NCBI GenBank assembly: GCA_015711825.1
Contig: JACVJD010000004.1
Span: 1-58,411 of the forward strand
Source of the DNA: Candidatus Solincola daggyaiensis
GTDB lineage: Bacteria > Actinomycetota > Geothermincolia > Geothermincolales > RBG-13-55-18
Direction of reading: 5' to 3'
DNA length: 58,411 bases
A program made the translations under genes and the position numbers. The notes beneath the pieces are model-generated. The model made no database searches. It was not told the DNA's origin and saw only the letters and a list, made by a program, of their open reading frames with translations. Below, piece by piece: positions 25,725-34,708 of the stretch (positions within the stretch are counted from its first letter, which is position 1; each line of letters starts with the position of its first letter).

Positions 25725-27929
25725 ATGGGGAACGAGGCGTCGCGCATACGGAGGCTGCTGGAAGAGTCCTCCAGGAGACTCCTGAAAAAGTCCGCTTTGT
25801 CGGCCATCACCATCCCCGTCCTGGTGCTGGCCCTCTTCTCCTTGACCGTTTTCCGCTTTTCCGCCCGCCAGTACCTGGTATTCCTGCTGGCCCTCGTGGC
25901 GGTGGTGGTGCCTCTGGTCATCGTCTTCGCCATAACCTACATATCGCGGCAACGCCGCCTCATGGCGCGCCTGGAGGCTTGGTACGAGCGGAGCAGGGAC
26001 CCCGACGACCCCGGTGACCGCGCCCTGGCCACGCGTCTGCAGAGGCTTATCGACGGCTCCAGCGACCAGCACGGCCTCATGGTCGCCGCGGGCATCTTTC
26101 TCAGCATAACCCTCAGCGTGCTGCTCTTCGGGCGCTATGCCGACTTCACCCCCTATACTTCCGTTGCCTACGTCTCCCTCGGCGCCCTCCTCGCCCTCAC
26201 GGATTATTTCGTCACCCTTTTCGTGTCCCACCGCGAGATGCGACCCGTGCTGCAGGCCTTCCTCTCCGACTGCCGCGGCTTCGGCTTCCATACCGCCTCG
26301 GGCATCGGGAGGCGCCTGGGCATATTCGCCATGACCATCCTCCTGCTGGCCCTGGGCATCACCTGGATCGCCTCCTCCTACATCTCCAGCGACTTGCTCA
26401 AGGAGGAACTGGAGCGGCGGGGGAGAGACAACGTCCTCCTGCTCGCGGAGCGGCTCGCGGACCTGGGCGGGGAAGGGACGCTGCGTGACCGCGGCGGGGA
26501 GGAAGCGGCGGGGCTTGCCATGGGCGAGCATGAGATGCTGGTGGTCTACGACGGCGGCGGGAAAGCTGTGGCGGAGTTCTCGCGCGGGGAGGTGGACGGC
26601 GGCGCGTGGGAGGAGCTGGCGACGGGGGCCGCCGAGGCCGAATCGGGGGCCGTGAGCCGCATCCGGCAACACGGAAGGCGGGAATACCTGGTCAGCGCCG
26701 CTCCCCTCGCCGGCGGGGACGGCGGCTTTCTGGTCAGGGTATCGGCCGTCGACACCTCCTTCCGGGCCCTGGGCAGGCTCACCCCCACCATGCTGCTGCT
26801 GCTGCTCCTGGGCACAGGCGTGGCCGCTTTCCTCACCGCGCTCATGACCCGCAACCTCGCCGACCCCATCCGCCGCCTGGTGCGCACCTGCCGCGTGGTG
26901 GGCACCGGCGACCTGACGGCGGAGGTGCCGGTGGATTCCCTGGACGACATGGGAGAGCTTGCCAGTTCATACGGGGAGATGCTGCGGTCGCTGCGCCGTA
27001 TCAGCAGCGAGCTGCGCGAGACCTCCGGGGAGGTGAGCGAAGGGGCGGTGAGCATCGTGGCCGTGTCCGAGCAGATCATGGCGGCCATCGAGGAACTCAA
27101 CGCCCTGGTGCAGGACCTCTCCGCGCAGATAGAGCATGAGGTAAACCAGATCAAGAAGGTGGAGGAGGTGATGCTCGGCGTGGCCGAGACCATCTCCATG
27201 GCCCATGCCGAGGCCAGCCGGAGTTTCGAGATCGGCCGTAAGGCCGAGACGGCGGTGCGGGAGGGGAGGGAGCACGCGCGCGACGCGGTGGAGAAGATCG
27301 CCGATTTCAAGGGCGTCCTGGACGAGTCCATGGAAGCGGTGCTCTCCCTGGGGGAGAGCTCCCGCAAGATCGGCACCATCGTGGATATCATCACCCGCAT
27401 CGCCGACCAGACCAACCTCCTGGCCCTCAACGCCGCCATCGAGGCGGCGAGGGTCCCGGAACACGGCAAGGGTTTCGCGGTGGTCGCGGACGAGGTGAAG
27501 AAGCTGGCCCAGGAGGCCGCGGCATCGGCGCAGCGGATCCACGACCTGGTGAGGGCGATACAGGGCGACGTGGAGAGGGCCCGGGGACTGATGGAGAAGG
27601 GGACCATGGGCATGTACGTGGGCATGGAAACGGTGGAGCGCACCGACCAGTCCCTGGCGGTCATATCCGAGATCGTGGGCGAGATGGCCGGCATGGCCAA
27701 CGCCATCGCGGAGGCTTCCTCGCGGGAGCTGGCCGAAAGCGAGAGGCTGGCCGATTCGCTGCGCGCCATGAAGGAACAGGTGGAGGCGACGGCGGGGGCC
27801 TACGAGGAGATCGGGGCCTCGTCCGAGGAACAGACCGCCGCCACCAGCGAGCTGACCGGCACCGCGGAGCGCCTTGCCCGCATCGCCGAGAGGCTACAGG
27901 AGATGGTGGCGCACTTCAAGATCTCTTGA
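25725..27929 (+). CDS. methyl-accepting chemotaxis protein
   Basis: 734 residues. The N-terminal 400 residues contain about six hydrophobic segments (for example [54 protein letters not shown]) and a periplasmic-type loop. A HAMP linker ([15 protein letters not shown]) is next, then a coiled-coil signalling domain with the conserved hairpin [19 protein letters not shown] near residue 560. It signals to CheA/CheW, which are not in the window. The start ATG is after GCGGGAGAGAG. The extra membrane segments are more than the usual two. Confidence 0.92.
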   Translation: MGNEASRIRRLLEESSRRLLKKSALSAITIPVLVLALFSLTVFRFSARQYLVFLLALVAVVVPLVIVFAITYISRQRRLMARLEAWYERSRDPDDPGDRALATRLQRLIDGSSDQHGLMVAAGIFLSITLSVLLFGRYADFTPYTSVAYVSLGALLALTDYFVTLFVSHREMRPVLQAFLSDCRGFGFHTASGIGRRLGIFAMTILLLALGITWIASSYISSDLLKEELERRGRDNVLLLAERLADLGGEGTLRDRGGEEAAGLAMGEHEMLVVYDGGGKAVAEFSRGEVDGGAWEELATGAAEAESGAVSRIRQHGRREYLVSAAPLAGGDGGFLVRVSAVDTSFRALGRLTPTMLLLLLLGTGVAAFLTALMTRNLADPIRRLVRTCRVVGTGDLTAEVPVDSLDDMGELASSYGEMLRSLRRISSELRETSGEVSEGAVSIVAVSEQIMAAIEELNALVQDLSAQIEHEVNQIKKVEEVMLGVAETISMAHAEASRSFEIGRKAETAVREGREHARDAVEKIADFKGVLDESMEAVLSLGESSRKIGTIVDIITRIADQTNLLALNAAIEAARVPEHGKGFAVVADEVKKLAQEAAASAQRIHDLVRAIQGDVERARGLMEKGTMGMYVGMETVERTDQSLAVISEIVGEMAGMANAIAEASSRELAESERLADSLRAMKEQVEATAGAYEEIGASSEEQTAATSELTGTAERLARIAERLQEMVAHFKIS

Positions 27930-27977
27930 GCCCGGGTGAGGCGGCGGGGACGGCGAGGGTGTAACCGCATTCCATCT

Positions 27978-28007
27978 CCTTCCATTTCCAAACCTTCCAT
28001 TTCCAAA
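27978..28007. repeat. 15-base tandem duplication
   Basis: CCTTCCATTTCCAAA occurs twice in direct succession (27978-27992 and 27993-28007), in the gap between the convergent chemoreceptor and zinc-ribbon genes. Confidence 0.8.
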
Positions 28008-28125
28008 CCGGCAGGTTCAACCGCGAAGGAGAGGGGAAAAGGCGATCGGACACGCCGCATGAATTCTTTCCACTCCCCTGTCGCCATGCGGGCTATGCGG
28101 GATGGAGCGGAGCCTCGCGCGGGAG

Positions 28126-29181
28126 TCAGGCCGCGGTGAGGGTCATCTTCGCCACCGCCGTCTCGGCCCAGTCGTAATCCCCCAGCTCCAGTTCCTTGCC
28201 GGTCAGCATCTCCACCATGCCCCAGATCCTTCCGGCCATCAGCGGCCCGTAGAAGGGGTTGAGGAGGCGAAGGGCGAATCCCTCTCCTTCTTTTTCCATC
28301 CCGACGGGAAGCCCCCACCCGAAGAGGGCCATGCGGAAAGCCTCCTCCTGGAACGATGCGCCGTCCTTCAGGGCGGCATAGTACTCGCGGGCGTGATCCC
28401 GCGCGATCTCCGCCAGCATGCGCTCCACGTCCTCGCCCAGCTCCTCCACCAGCACCTTCATCACCGCCGCCAGGCCGCGCGTGTTGTCGAAGACGAACCT
28501 CCGTCCGGAGCGCCTCTCGGTGATGAGGGATTCCTCCACCCTCCAGTCCAAGGCCCGAGAGAGCTCGCGGGGAGCGGAGCAACGCGGACAGGGCTGGTAT
28601 GCAGCGTCTCCTTCCTGCGAGAGCGACGGGGCCTCCTCGACCTCGGATTCGATGCGCCGCTCCAGCTCCTCATCGCCCTCTCGCGGAACGATAAGCACCC
28701 GGCACCGCTTCTCGTCGCCCTCATAATCCACTTCGCCCCTGACGCCCATCACCGCCTCGTAAACCCCCGCCGCCTGCCCGAGGGCCATGGGCAGGTTGTA
28801 CGCGCTCTCCATGTCCAGGACGACGCCGCCATCCTCGCGGATATCCAGTATGGTCACCTTGCCGAAACCGGGAACGGCGTAGTTGGCGGCCATCATGCGC
28901 ATGAAATCCCCCGCCTCCGGGACGGCGGAACCGGACTCCTTCATCTTTCCTATCAACCCCCGCGCGTAATGCGCGGAGTCCTTACGCTTTCCCTCCGTCA
29001 CCAGGCGCGAGACGTCGTACCCCATGCGCGCCGAAAGCGAGGCTACAAGGTGCCCCAGCTCCCCGCTATCTATGAACATGCCGCGAAGGTCGGGTTCGTA
29101 CCTGCTCATAATGGTCCCGTTCCGCTTCCACTCGTTGGCCTTGCCCACTCCCCTGGGAAGCCCGCAGTCATCGCAGTACAT
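28126..29181 (-). CDS. uncharacterised zinc-ribbon protein
   Basis: 351 residues, no signal peptide or membrane helix. It starts MYCDDCGLPRG, a half zinc ribbon, and has a second CPRC at about 198. The rest is two alpha/beta regions: one around GYDVSRLVTEGKR..ANYAVPGFGKVTILDI, and a second FVFDNTRGLAAVMKVLVEELGEDVERMLAEIAR that recalls the helical parts of V4R/heme-NO-binding-like small-molecule sensors, though I could not confirm that. The ribosome site GGAGGAGGATCGC precedes the ATG. The first 16 codons are duplicated 135 bases upstream. Confidence 0.7.
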   Translation of the reverse strand: MYCDDCGLPRGVGKANEWKRNGTIMSRYEPDLRGMFIDSGELGHLVASLSARMGYDVSRLVTEGKRKDSAHYARGLIGKMKESGSAVPEAGDFMRMMAANYAVPGFGKVTILDIREDGGVVLDMESAYNLPMALGQAAGVYEAVMGVRGEVDYEGDEKRCRVLIVPREGDEELERRIESEVEEAPSLSQEGDAAYQPCPRCSAPRELSRALDWRVEESLITERRSGRRFVFDNTRGLAAVMKVLVEELGEDVERMLAEIARDHAREYYAALKDGASFQEEAFRMALFGWGLPVGMEKEGEGFALRLLNPFYGPLMAGRIWGMVEMLTGKELELGDYDWAETAVAKMTLTAA

Positions 29182-29196
29182 GCGCGATCCTCCTCC
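29137..29196. repeat. 60-base direct repeat, copy 1 (inside the zinc-ribbon gene start)
   Basis: It covers the ribosome site and first codons of the gene at 28126-29181. The second copy is at 29272-29331, period 135. Confidence 0.9.
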
Positions 29197-29202
29197 CTGC
29201 CT

Positions 29203-29316
29203 TCATGCGCGTAGCCGCTTGCCCGCCGACTCTCCACCCTTTTGCGCCGTCGCATCGGGCTTCCGCTCCATGGCCTTGCCCACTCCCCTGGGAAGCCCGC
29301 AGTCATCGCAGTACAT
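29203..29316 (-). pseudogene. duplicated 5' stub of the zinc-ribbon gene (37 codons)
   Basis: A 37-residue frame starting MYCDDCGLPRGVGKAM, identical to the first 15 residues of the gene at 28126-29181, with the same ribosome site GGAGGAGGATCGC. After codon 16 it diverges and stops. It looks like a partial tandem duplication of the gene start. It might still be translated and act as a leader peptide. Confidence 0.6.
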
Positions 29317-29331
29317 GCGCGATCCTCCTCC
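29272..29331. repeat. 60-base direct repeat, copy 2
   Basis: Exact copy of 29137-29196, containing the ribosome site and ATG of the 37-codon stub. Confidence 0.9.
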
Positions 29332-29704
29332 TTGCCGTATCTCGCCCACCGCAGTATCGCGACGGGCTTTCGCGACTTCGCTCTCCTCGGCGACCTTCCC
29401 GCCCCGCCAGGCCCCTTTGCGGAATCGATCCCTCCACGCAACCCTTACGTTTAAAGGTTTTCTCGCAACAAAACGCCGCGCTCGAGATGGTTTATTTCGC
29501 CCGGGCAACCGTGCCCAGCCTCGGAAACCGGCCCCTCCCGGCCCCGCCAGGGATTCCACGTTGTCCCACCCCGTTCACGGACTCAAAAGCCCGGAAAATG
29601 CATGCTTTGTCGTCTCATTATCGGCACTAAACCTCGGTATATTTAGCTTAAAGCGCGCTTGCCGGTTTACCGCGGTTAAGCCTCGACGCCCCGCCGAGCG
29701 CGTT
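29332..29704. other. intergenic between the amidase gene and the zinc-ribbon stub
   Basis: No gene recognised. A more A/T-rich patch (about 29595-29665) may hold the promoter of the zinc-ribbon gene on the minus strand, but no clear -35/-10 pair can be assigned. Confidence 0.35.
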
Positions 29705-31138
29705 TCAGGCCGCCATGGGCGGGCGACGCCCGGCCCAGGGACGCGCCTCCTCCAGCTGCGCCGCCAGGCGGAAGAGGGTGGCCTCATCACCAAACTTGGC
29801 CACGAACTGCACCCCTACCGGCAGCCCGTCCTCGTTCCAGTAGAGGGGAACGCTCATGGCGGGCTGGCCGGTGACGTTGCATATGGGGGTGAAGGGCACG
29901 AACCCCGCCGCGCGCACGATACCGTACAAGGGGTTGTCGGGGGGAGACTCGAAGGTGCCCAGGGGGACGGGGGGCTCGGCCAGGGTGGGGGTAAGCCAGA
30001 GATCGTAGGCCTCCGCCTGCTTCGCAAGACCGCGCGTTATCCCCTGCAGGCCCGTAACCGCCGTGAGGTAGGCGGAAGCGGAGATGCCGCGGCCCATCTC
30101 TACCAGGGCCCAGGTCAGGGGCTCGAACTCCTCGGGAGCGAGAGGCTTTCCCGCCATCATGGCCAGGCCGTCCGCGGTCCAGGCCTGCGCGGAAGCCCAG
30201 AGGTTCATGAACATGGGCGTGAGCGCCTCCACGTCCACCTCCAGCGCCCTCTCCTCCACCTCATGCCCCAATTCCGCGCATAGCGCCGCCGCCTCCTCCA
30301 CCGCCTTCACGCAATCCGGGTGCACCTCGCCCCCTCCACGGGCGTCAGCCGTGAAGGCGATGCGCAGCCTTCCCGGGTCCGCCCCCACCTCCTCGATGAA
30401 AGGGCGGGGCGGCGGTGGCGCCCAGTAGGGGTCCCCGAGATCGGGCCCGGAGGTGGCGTCCAGGAGCGCGGCGCTGTCCCGCACCGAGCGGGTCACGGCG
30501 TGCTCCACTATCAACCCGCTCACGATGTCGCCATAGACCGGGCCCAGAGGATTGCGCGCCCGGGTGGGCTTGAGCCCGAACACGCCGCAGCAAGAGGCGG
30601 GGATGCGGATGGAGCCGCCCCCGTCGTTGGCGTGGCCCATGGGCACCATGCCCACGGCCACCGCCGCCGCCGAACCGCCGCTCGAACCCCCCGGCGTCCT
30701 GCCCTCATGCCAGGGGTTTCGGGTGGGCCCGAAGAGATGGGGCTCGGTGGTGGGGAGGATGCCGAACTCCGGGCAGTTGGTCTTACCGATGATGATCAAG
30801 CCCGCTTTCCGCAGCCTCACCACCAGTTCGCTGTCGTAGTCGGGCACGTAGTCGCGCAGGAAAGCGGAGCCGAAGGTCATGCGCACTCCCTTGCGGGCCG
30901 CGATGAGGTCCTTGAGGAGGAACGGCACGCCCTTGAAGGGGCCGTCCGGTATGTCCCCGGAAGCCTCCGCCATGGCCTGGTCGAACATGGGAGTGACCAC
31001 CGCGTTGAGCCGAGGGTTCAAGGCCTCGACACGCTTTATGGCCGCCTCCACCAGCTCCACGGGCTTGACCTCGCCCTTCCTCACCAGTTCCGCCTGCGCC
31101 GTCGCGTCGAGAAAAGCGAGCTCTTCCGCTCCTGCCAT
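29705..31138 (-). CDS. amidase signature family enzyme
   Basis: 477 residues from ATG 31138 (GAGGAGGGGG upstream). The Ser-cisSer-Lys triad is visible: K76 in PFLLKDL, the Ser pair in [13 protein letters not shown] (152-153), and nucleophile S176 in [12 protein letters not shown]. It is a hydrolase of amides, possibly short-chain or aromatic; GatA is less likely because no gatB/gatC are nearby and the C-terminus is amidase-like. It is a single gene divergent from the zinc-ribbon membrane protein gene. Confidence 0.88.
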   Translation of the reverse strand: MAGAEELAFLDATAQAELVRKGEVKPVELVEAAIKRVEALNPRLNAVVTPMFDQAMAEASGDIPDGPFKGVPFLLKDLIAARKGVRMTFGSAFLRDYVPDYDSELVVRLRKAGLIIIGKTNCPEFGILPTTEPHLFGPTRNPWHEGRTPGGSSGGSAAAVAVGMVPMGHANDGGGSIRIPASCCGVFGLKPTRARNPLGPVYGDIVSGLIVEHAVTRSVRDSAALLDATSGPDLGDPYWAPPPPRPFIEEVGADPGRLRIAFTADARGGGEVHPDCVKAVEEAAALCAELGHEVEERALEVDVEALTPMFMNLWASAQAWTADGLAMMAGKPLAPEEFEPLTWALVEMGRGISASAYLTAVTGLQGITRGLAKQAEAYDLWLTPTLAEPPVPLGTFESPPDNPLYGIVRAAGFVPFTPICNVTGQPAMSVPLYWNEDGLPVGVQFVAKFGDEATLFRLAAQLEEARPWAGRRPPMAA

Positions 31139-31222
31139 CGCCGCCACCCCCTCCTCTCGCTGCCGCGAGCCGCGCGCCAGCGCGGCTCCCATATTCCATC
31201 CGTAGCCTCAATTGATATTTTA

Positions 31223-31252
31223 CGCCCCTTGAGGGGCGATGTGGCATATAAT
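31223..31252 (+). promoter_or_regulatory. promoter region with palindrome CGCCCCTTGAGGGGCG
   Basis: TATAAT at 31247-31252 on the plus strand, with a perfect palindrome (31223-31238) covering the place of the -35. It lies about 170 bases upstream of the zinc-ribbon membrane protein start. The palindrome may be an operator. Confidence 0.35.
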
Positions 31253-31422
31253 CTTGTCTATGTGGTCGGAGGCGTTGGCGTTCCGATCGGGTCCTTCTCG
31301 CATTCTTCCGGCCTACGGAGGCGGGTCGTGCATGGTGAGAGTGCGCCGCGATTGCGTGATGGGGTCCCACAAGAAGGCGCCGATCAAAGCGGGCATACCC
31401 GCGCGGATCATGGAGGTGATTT

Positions 31423-32550
31423 ATGTATTGTCCGGAATGCGGGAAGGATATCGGGCCGGACAGCCGGTTTTGCCCCTTCTGCGGCAAAGCGCTGAGCGCG
31501 GAGGGCGAGCCTGCGGCGACGGGAACAGGGGGAGGAGCGCAGTCGCCTGCGACGCCGCCTGCGGCGCCCCCACCGCCATTTCCCGCCCAGGATGCCGCCG
31601 CGCCCCCGCCAACCGCATCTCAACCGCCATCGGAGGTTTACGCTCCTACCGCGCCACAGACATATACCTCACCGGGCGCGGTGCCGCCGACCCCGGCCGG
31701 GCCCACCGCGCAGCCGGCCGCATACGACACGCCAGGGAAAAAATCCCCCCTCCCATGGATCCTGGGCATACTGGGGGCGGCGGTGGTGGCCGCAGCGGTC
31801 TTAGTCCTGGTCTTCGTGGTCTTCAAGGGTGACGGTGGCAAGACGGACACCAAGGCCATGGAGCGCCCGGTGCTGGATTTCTTCGAGTCCCTGGAGAAGA
31901 AGGACGCCAAGATGCTCGTGGGCGTCATGGAGCCGGATTTCGTGAAGGAGTTCAAGGATCTGCTGGGCAAGGGTTTGGTCGAATTCCTGGATGAGTATTT
32001 CCTGGCCCAGGCCCCCGATGACCTGCATTTCGATATCCGCAAGATGAAGACGGAGGTGCAGGGAGAGGGTCGGGCCAGCGTCAAGATCATCGAAGGCACC
32101 ATGACCTACACGGACGAATACGGCGACAGGGTCAGCGAGGAGGCCTCCGACGCGGATATGGATTCCTACGAGGTGGTGAAGGTGGGGGGTAAATGGTACC
32201 TCTCCGAGGACACCCTTATCGAGATGGGTTTCGACTTCAGCGAGCTCGAGGACATGGACATGGGTGAACTGGACCTCGACTCGGATCTGGAAGGGGGCTT
32301 GCTGGATCAGGGAGGGGGACTGGTGGATCTCCCGGTGGACAACGAAGACGAGGTGATCGCCCTCGTCTTCGAGCAACCCGGCGTCCTGGAGTGGTACGCG
32401 AGCTCCCAGTACACCGCCTACCGCATAACCGACGAGAACGGAAGCTGGATCGCCTATCTCTACGAAGAGGCGCCCGACGGCACCGAGATCCCCTTCGGGT
32501 CGTACGCGGTGGACAAGGCCACGGGCGAGGTCTACGAAGTCGTGTATTAG
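31423..32550 (+). CDS. zinc-ribbon membrane protein with exported NTF2/DUF-like domain
   Basis: 375 residues. N-terminal double zinc ribbon CPECG..FCPFCG (3-20), a Pro/Ala-rich linker (about 30-105), one membrane helix (about 112-133, ILGILGAAVVAAAVLVLVFVV), and an outer domain that begins AMERPVLDFFESLEKKDAKMLVGVMEPDF like a small NTF2-type fold. An acidic stretch and a final YAVDKATGEVYEVVY follow. The start ATG follows GGAGGTGA. This architecture (zinc_ribbon_2 plus TM plus extracellular domain) is common in actinobacteria and of unknown function. Confidence 0.8.
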   Translation: MYCPECGKDIGPDSRFCPFCGKALSAEGEPAATGTGGGAQSPATPPAAPPPPFPAQDAAAPPPTASQPPSEVYAPTAPQTYTSPGAVPPTPAGPTAQPAAYDTPGKKSPLPWILGILGAAVVAAAVLVLVFVVFKGDGGKTDTKAMERPVLDFFESLEKKDAKMLVGVMEPDFVKEFKDLLGKGLVEFLDEYFLAQAPDDLHFDIRKMKTEVQGEGRASVKIIEGTMTYTDEYGDRVSEEASDADMDSYEVVKVGGKWYLSEDTLIEMGFDFSELEDMDMGELDLDSDLEGGLLDQGGGLVDLPVDNEDEVIALVFEQPGVLEWYASSQYTAYRITDENGSWIAYLYEEAPDGTEIPFGSYAVDKATGEVYEVVY

Positions 32551-32574
32551 CGGCTGGACCCCGCGTGGCCTCAT

Positions 32575-32607
32575 AAGCGGTGCGCCGTCGTCAGGCCGTT
32601 TCCTCCT
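32575..32607. repeat. 33-base direct repeat, copy 1
   Basis: Exact copy of 32668-32700, which contains the last codons and stop of the sigma factor gene. This copy lies between the convergent genes, period 93. Confidence 0.9.
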
Positions 32608-32667
32608 CTCGGGTCCGGTTTCGCGGACAAGAAGAGGCGTCTCTCAAGAGGATGCGTTTTCCTTATG

Positions 32668-32700
32668 AAGCGGTGCGCCGTCGTCAGGCCGTTTCCTCCT
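32668..32700. repeat. 33-base direct repeat, copy 2 (3' end of the sigma gene)
   Basis: It spans the sigma factor stop codon (32684-32686); the twin is at 32575-32607. Confidence 0.9.
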
Positions 32701-33487
32701 GCAGCGCGCATTTTTCCTGCAACATCCCCACCGCCTCGCGGATGAGGCGAGAGACGTGCATCTGGGAAATCCCCAGCTCCTTCGCGATGCGCGTCTGGGT
32801 CCAGTTGTTCCTCAAGCGCAGGTGGAGCACCCTGCGGTGCCGCGGGGGCAGGGCGGCCATGGCCGTGTCTATGACCAGCTCCCTTTCCACCTCCTCGAAG
32901 GCGGGGTCATGGGAGCCGATGAACATGCCGAGGGGCGCGTCCTCCTGTCCATCGCCGTGGGATCCGTCGAGGGAAAACACGGAGGTGTTGGCGCTCGCCG
33001 CCAGGACCTCGATGATCTCCTCTTCTCCCACCTCCATGCGCCGCGCCAGCGTCGCGACGTCGGGCTCCCGCCCCTCTTCCTCCAGGTACCTGCGCGACTC
33101 GGCGTTGATGCGGTGCCGTAGGTCGCGCAGGGGCCTGGGCAGGCGGATGATCTCCAGGTGGTCCCGGTAGTGCTTCCTAAGCTCCCCCTCGATGGTGGGA
33201 TAGGCGAAGGTGATGAAGGACACCCCGCGCGCGGGGTCAAAGCGCCTCATGGCCTTCATCAAGCCCAGGGCCGCGAGCTGGTAGGCGTCCTCGTAGGGGA
33301 GCCGGTCCGACTGGTACTTATGGGCGAAGCGGTGCAGAAGGTCCTGGTAGCGGCGGAAGAGCTCGCTTACCGCCTCCTGGTCGTCATCCTCGCTTATGCG
33401 CCTGAAAAGGTCCGCCTCTATGTCGCTCAATCCCTTCAATTTCATCTCCAGGTGAACCTCCCCGTCTAGTCCTTTCTTTCGCGCCAC
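32684..33487 (-). CDS. SigB/SigF-family RNA polymerase sigma factor
   Basis: 267 residues from GTG 33487, or about 253 from ATG 33445. Region 2 is QDLLHRFAHKYQSDRLPYEDAYQLAALGLMKAMRRFDP..FITFAYPTIEGELRKHYRD, region 3 NAESRRYLEEEGREPDVATLARRM, and region 4 ALPPRHRRVLHLRL..TQTRIAKELGISQMHVSRLI. The lack of region 1 and the AYPTIEGELRKHYRD string are typical of group 3 stress/sporulation sigma factors (SigB, SigF, SigG). No anti-sigma or anti-anti-sigma gene is adjacent. It sits next to a receiver-only regulator. Confidence 0.9.
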   Translation of the reverse strand: MARKKGLDGEVHLEMKLKGLSDIEADLFRRISEDDDQEAVSELFRRYQDLLHRFAHKYQSDRLPYEDAYQLAALGLMKAMRRFDPARGVSFITFAYPTIEGELRKHYRDHLEIIRLPRPLRDLRHRINAESRRYLEEEGREPDVATLARRMEVGEEEIIEVLAASANTSVFSLDGSHGDGQEDAPLGMFIGSHDPAFEEVERELVIDTAMAALPPRHRRVLHLRLRNNWTQTRIAKELGISQMHVSRLIREAVGMLQEKCALQEETA

Positions 33488-33502
33488 TTCTTTCGCGCCA
33501 CT
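33475..33502. repeat. 14-base tandem repeat at the sigma factor gene start
   Basis: TCTTTCGCGCCACT is present twice in tandem, covering the GTG start candidate at 33487. This makes that start doubtful and favours ATG 33445. Confidence 0.7.
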
Positions 33503-33613
33503 CCGTTCTATTCCCTATCCCCCTCATGCCGCCTCGTCGCCGCTCTACCTCTCTCGCCGAGGCGACATGCCGTTGTGGGTGCGCTTACCGTGCCTCCCGC
33601 CGCCGGGAGCGGA

Positions 33614-34078
33614 TCAATGCGGACCCCCGCCTCCGCGCGGAGGCAAACCGCTCACGTATCTCCCGCCCCCCGCCACGGCCCGGACGGCCTCCACCACCTC
33701 CGCGGCCGCGTCCTCCTTCGCCACGTACCCCGACGCCCCACGCGCCAGGGCCTCGTCGGCGTACTCGGCGGCTGAGTACATGGAAAGTATTACCACACGG
33801 GTGCCCGGCCTCAGTTTCCCGATCGTCTCGAGCAGATCCAGGCCGCAACAATCGGGAAGGGTGATGTCGAGCAACACCACGTCCCAATGGCGTTCACGTA
33901 ACCTCCGCACCGTCTCCTCGCCGCTGGCCGCTTCACCCGCCACCGCCATGTCGGGCTCGCCCTCCATCAAAAGCCTCAGTCCCTGCCTTACCATGTGATG
34001 ATCGTCAACCACCAGGACCTCGATCCTCCTCGCCTCCCTTTCCTCTTCCTCTTCCTCTTCCGGGCCGTTTCCCGCCAT
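33614..34078 (-). CDS. NarL-family receiver without DNA-binding domain
   Basis: 154 residues. A Glu-rich head (PEEEEEEEREARR) precedes a complete receiver: VLVVDDHHMVRQGLR, phospho-Asp in VVLLDITLPDCCGLDLL, SMYSAAEYADEALARGASGYVAKEDAA, then AVAGGGRYVSGLPP where LuxR-type regulators continue into the HTH. The frame ends here and no HTH is found in any frame downstream, so the output domain is lost or absent. Compare the full-length relative at 34708-35340. ATG 34078 follows AAAGGGGCG. It may compete for phosphoryl groups or act by protein contact. Confidence 0.78.
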   Translation of the reverse strand: MAGNGPEEEEEEEREARRIEVLVVDDHHMVRQGLRLLMEGEPDMAVAGEAASGEETVRRLRERHWDVVLLDITLPDCCGLDLLETIGKLRPGTRVVILSMYSAAEYADEALARGASGYVAKEDAAAEVVEAVRAVAGGGRYVSGLPPRGGGGPH

Positions 34079-34187
34079 GAGCGCCCCTTTACATGCACCG
34101 CGCACGCCGCCGAGGTAAGCCGCTCCCTCGCGAAACCGACTCCCTACCAGACCCGGGGGAGCGGAGGGACCCGCTCGACGGGGCGCC

Positions 34188-34385
34188 TCAGCGTAGAATC
34201 CGGCGGGGGAAATGCGCCTCTTTCCTGGTCTCCCTGATGCCGGCGGGATCGAAGCGCAGGCGCCCGGAGCGTCCGCAACGCGGGCAGAACATCGCTGCCC
34301 TCGCGATTCGCGTGCCGCACAGGGGGCATGCCTCTCCCGGATCGGAAAGAAGCGAGCCCGGCTCCCGTTTCGTCAAACGCATCAT
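34188..34385 (-). CDS. small zinc-ribbon protein
   Basis: 65 residues with one four-Cys ribbon: CPLC (20-23) and CPRC (34-37) in CPLCGTRIARAAMFCPRCG. The basic C-terminus ends FPRRILR. GAGAGGGCGG precedes the ATG pair (34385, 34382). It lies between two NarL-type regulators on the same strand. No specific role is known; it is likely a small nucleic-acid or protein-binding ribbon. Confidence 0.6.
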   Translation of the reverse strand: MMRLTKREPGSLLSDPGEACPLCGTRIARAAMFCPRCGRSGRLRFDPAGIRETRKEAHFPRRILR

Positions 34386-34671
34386 CCGCCCTCTCTCGCG
34401 GGTCCCCAAGTTACCACCTCAACGCTAAGGGAGCGCTCCTCGCGGAGGTATCGGAGACGTTCGCGGCCGGAGATAGGAATAACGCCCTTTACGTCGTAGG
34501 GTTTTTCCCACAAATACGCGCACGGGATCCGGGGGGCCGCACGGCCCGCGGAGAGAGGGTGAAAACGGCGTGCGCAAGGGGCATGCGGAGAGGGTTGAGA
34601 TCGTCGGGGATGGGGTAAGGTCTTTCTCTTCTGCTCTCGCGCGCCGACGGGATCCCCACCGATCCGCGCCT
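34386..34671. other. intergenic region between the NarL regulator and the small zinc ribbon
   Basis: Apart from the direct repeat copy at 34524-34560, no gene or signal is recognised. Confidence 0.4.
34524..34560. repeat. 37-base direct repeat with internal hairpin, copy 1
   Basis: Exact copy of 34672-34708, period 148. It contains GGGCC-GCAC-GGCCC. Confidence 0.9.
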
Positions 34672-34708
34672 GGGATCCGGGGGGCCGCACGGCCCGCGGA
34701 GAGAGGGT
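34672..34708. repeat. 37-base direct repeat with internal hairpin, copy 2
   Basis: It abuts the stop codon (34708-34710) of the NarL-type regulator. On the minus strand it gives GGGCC-GTGC-GGCCC, a possible terminator stem without U-tract. Confidence 0.9.
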
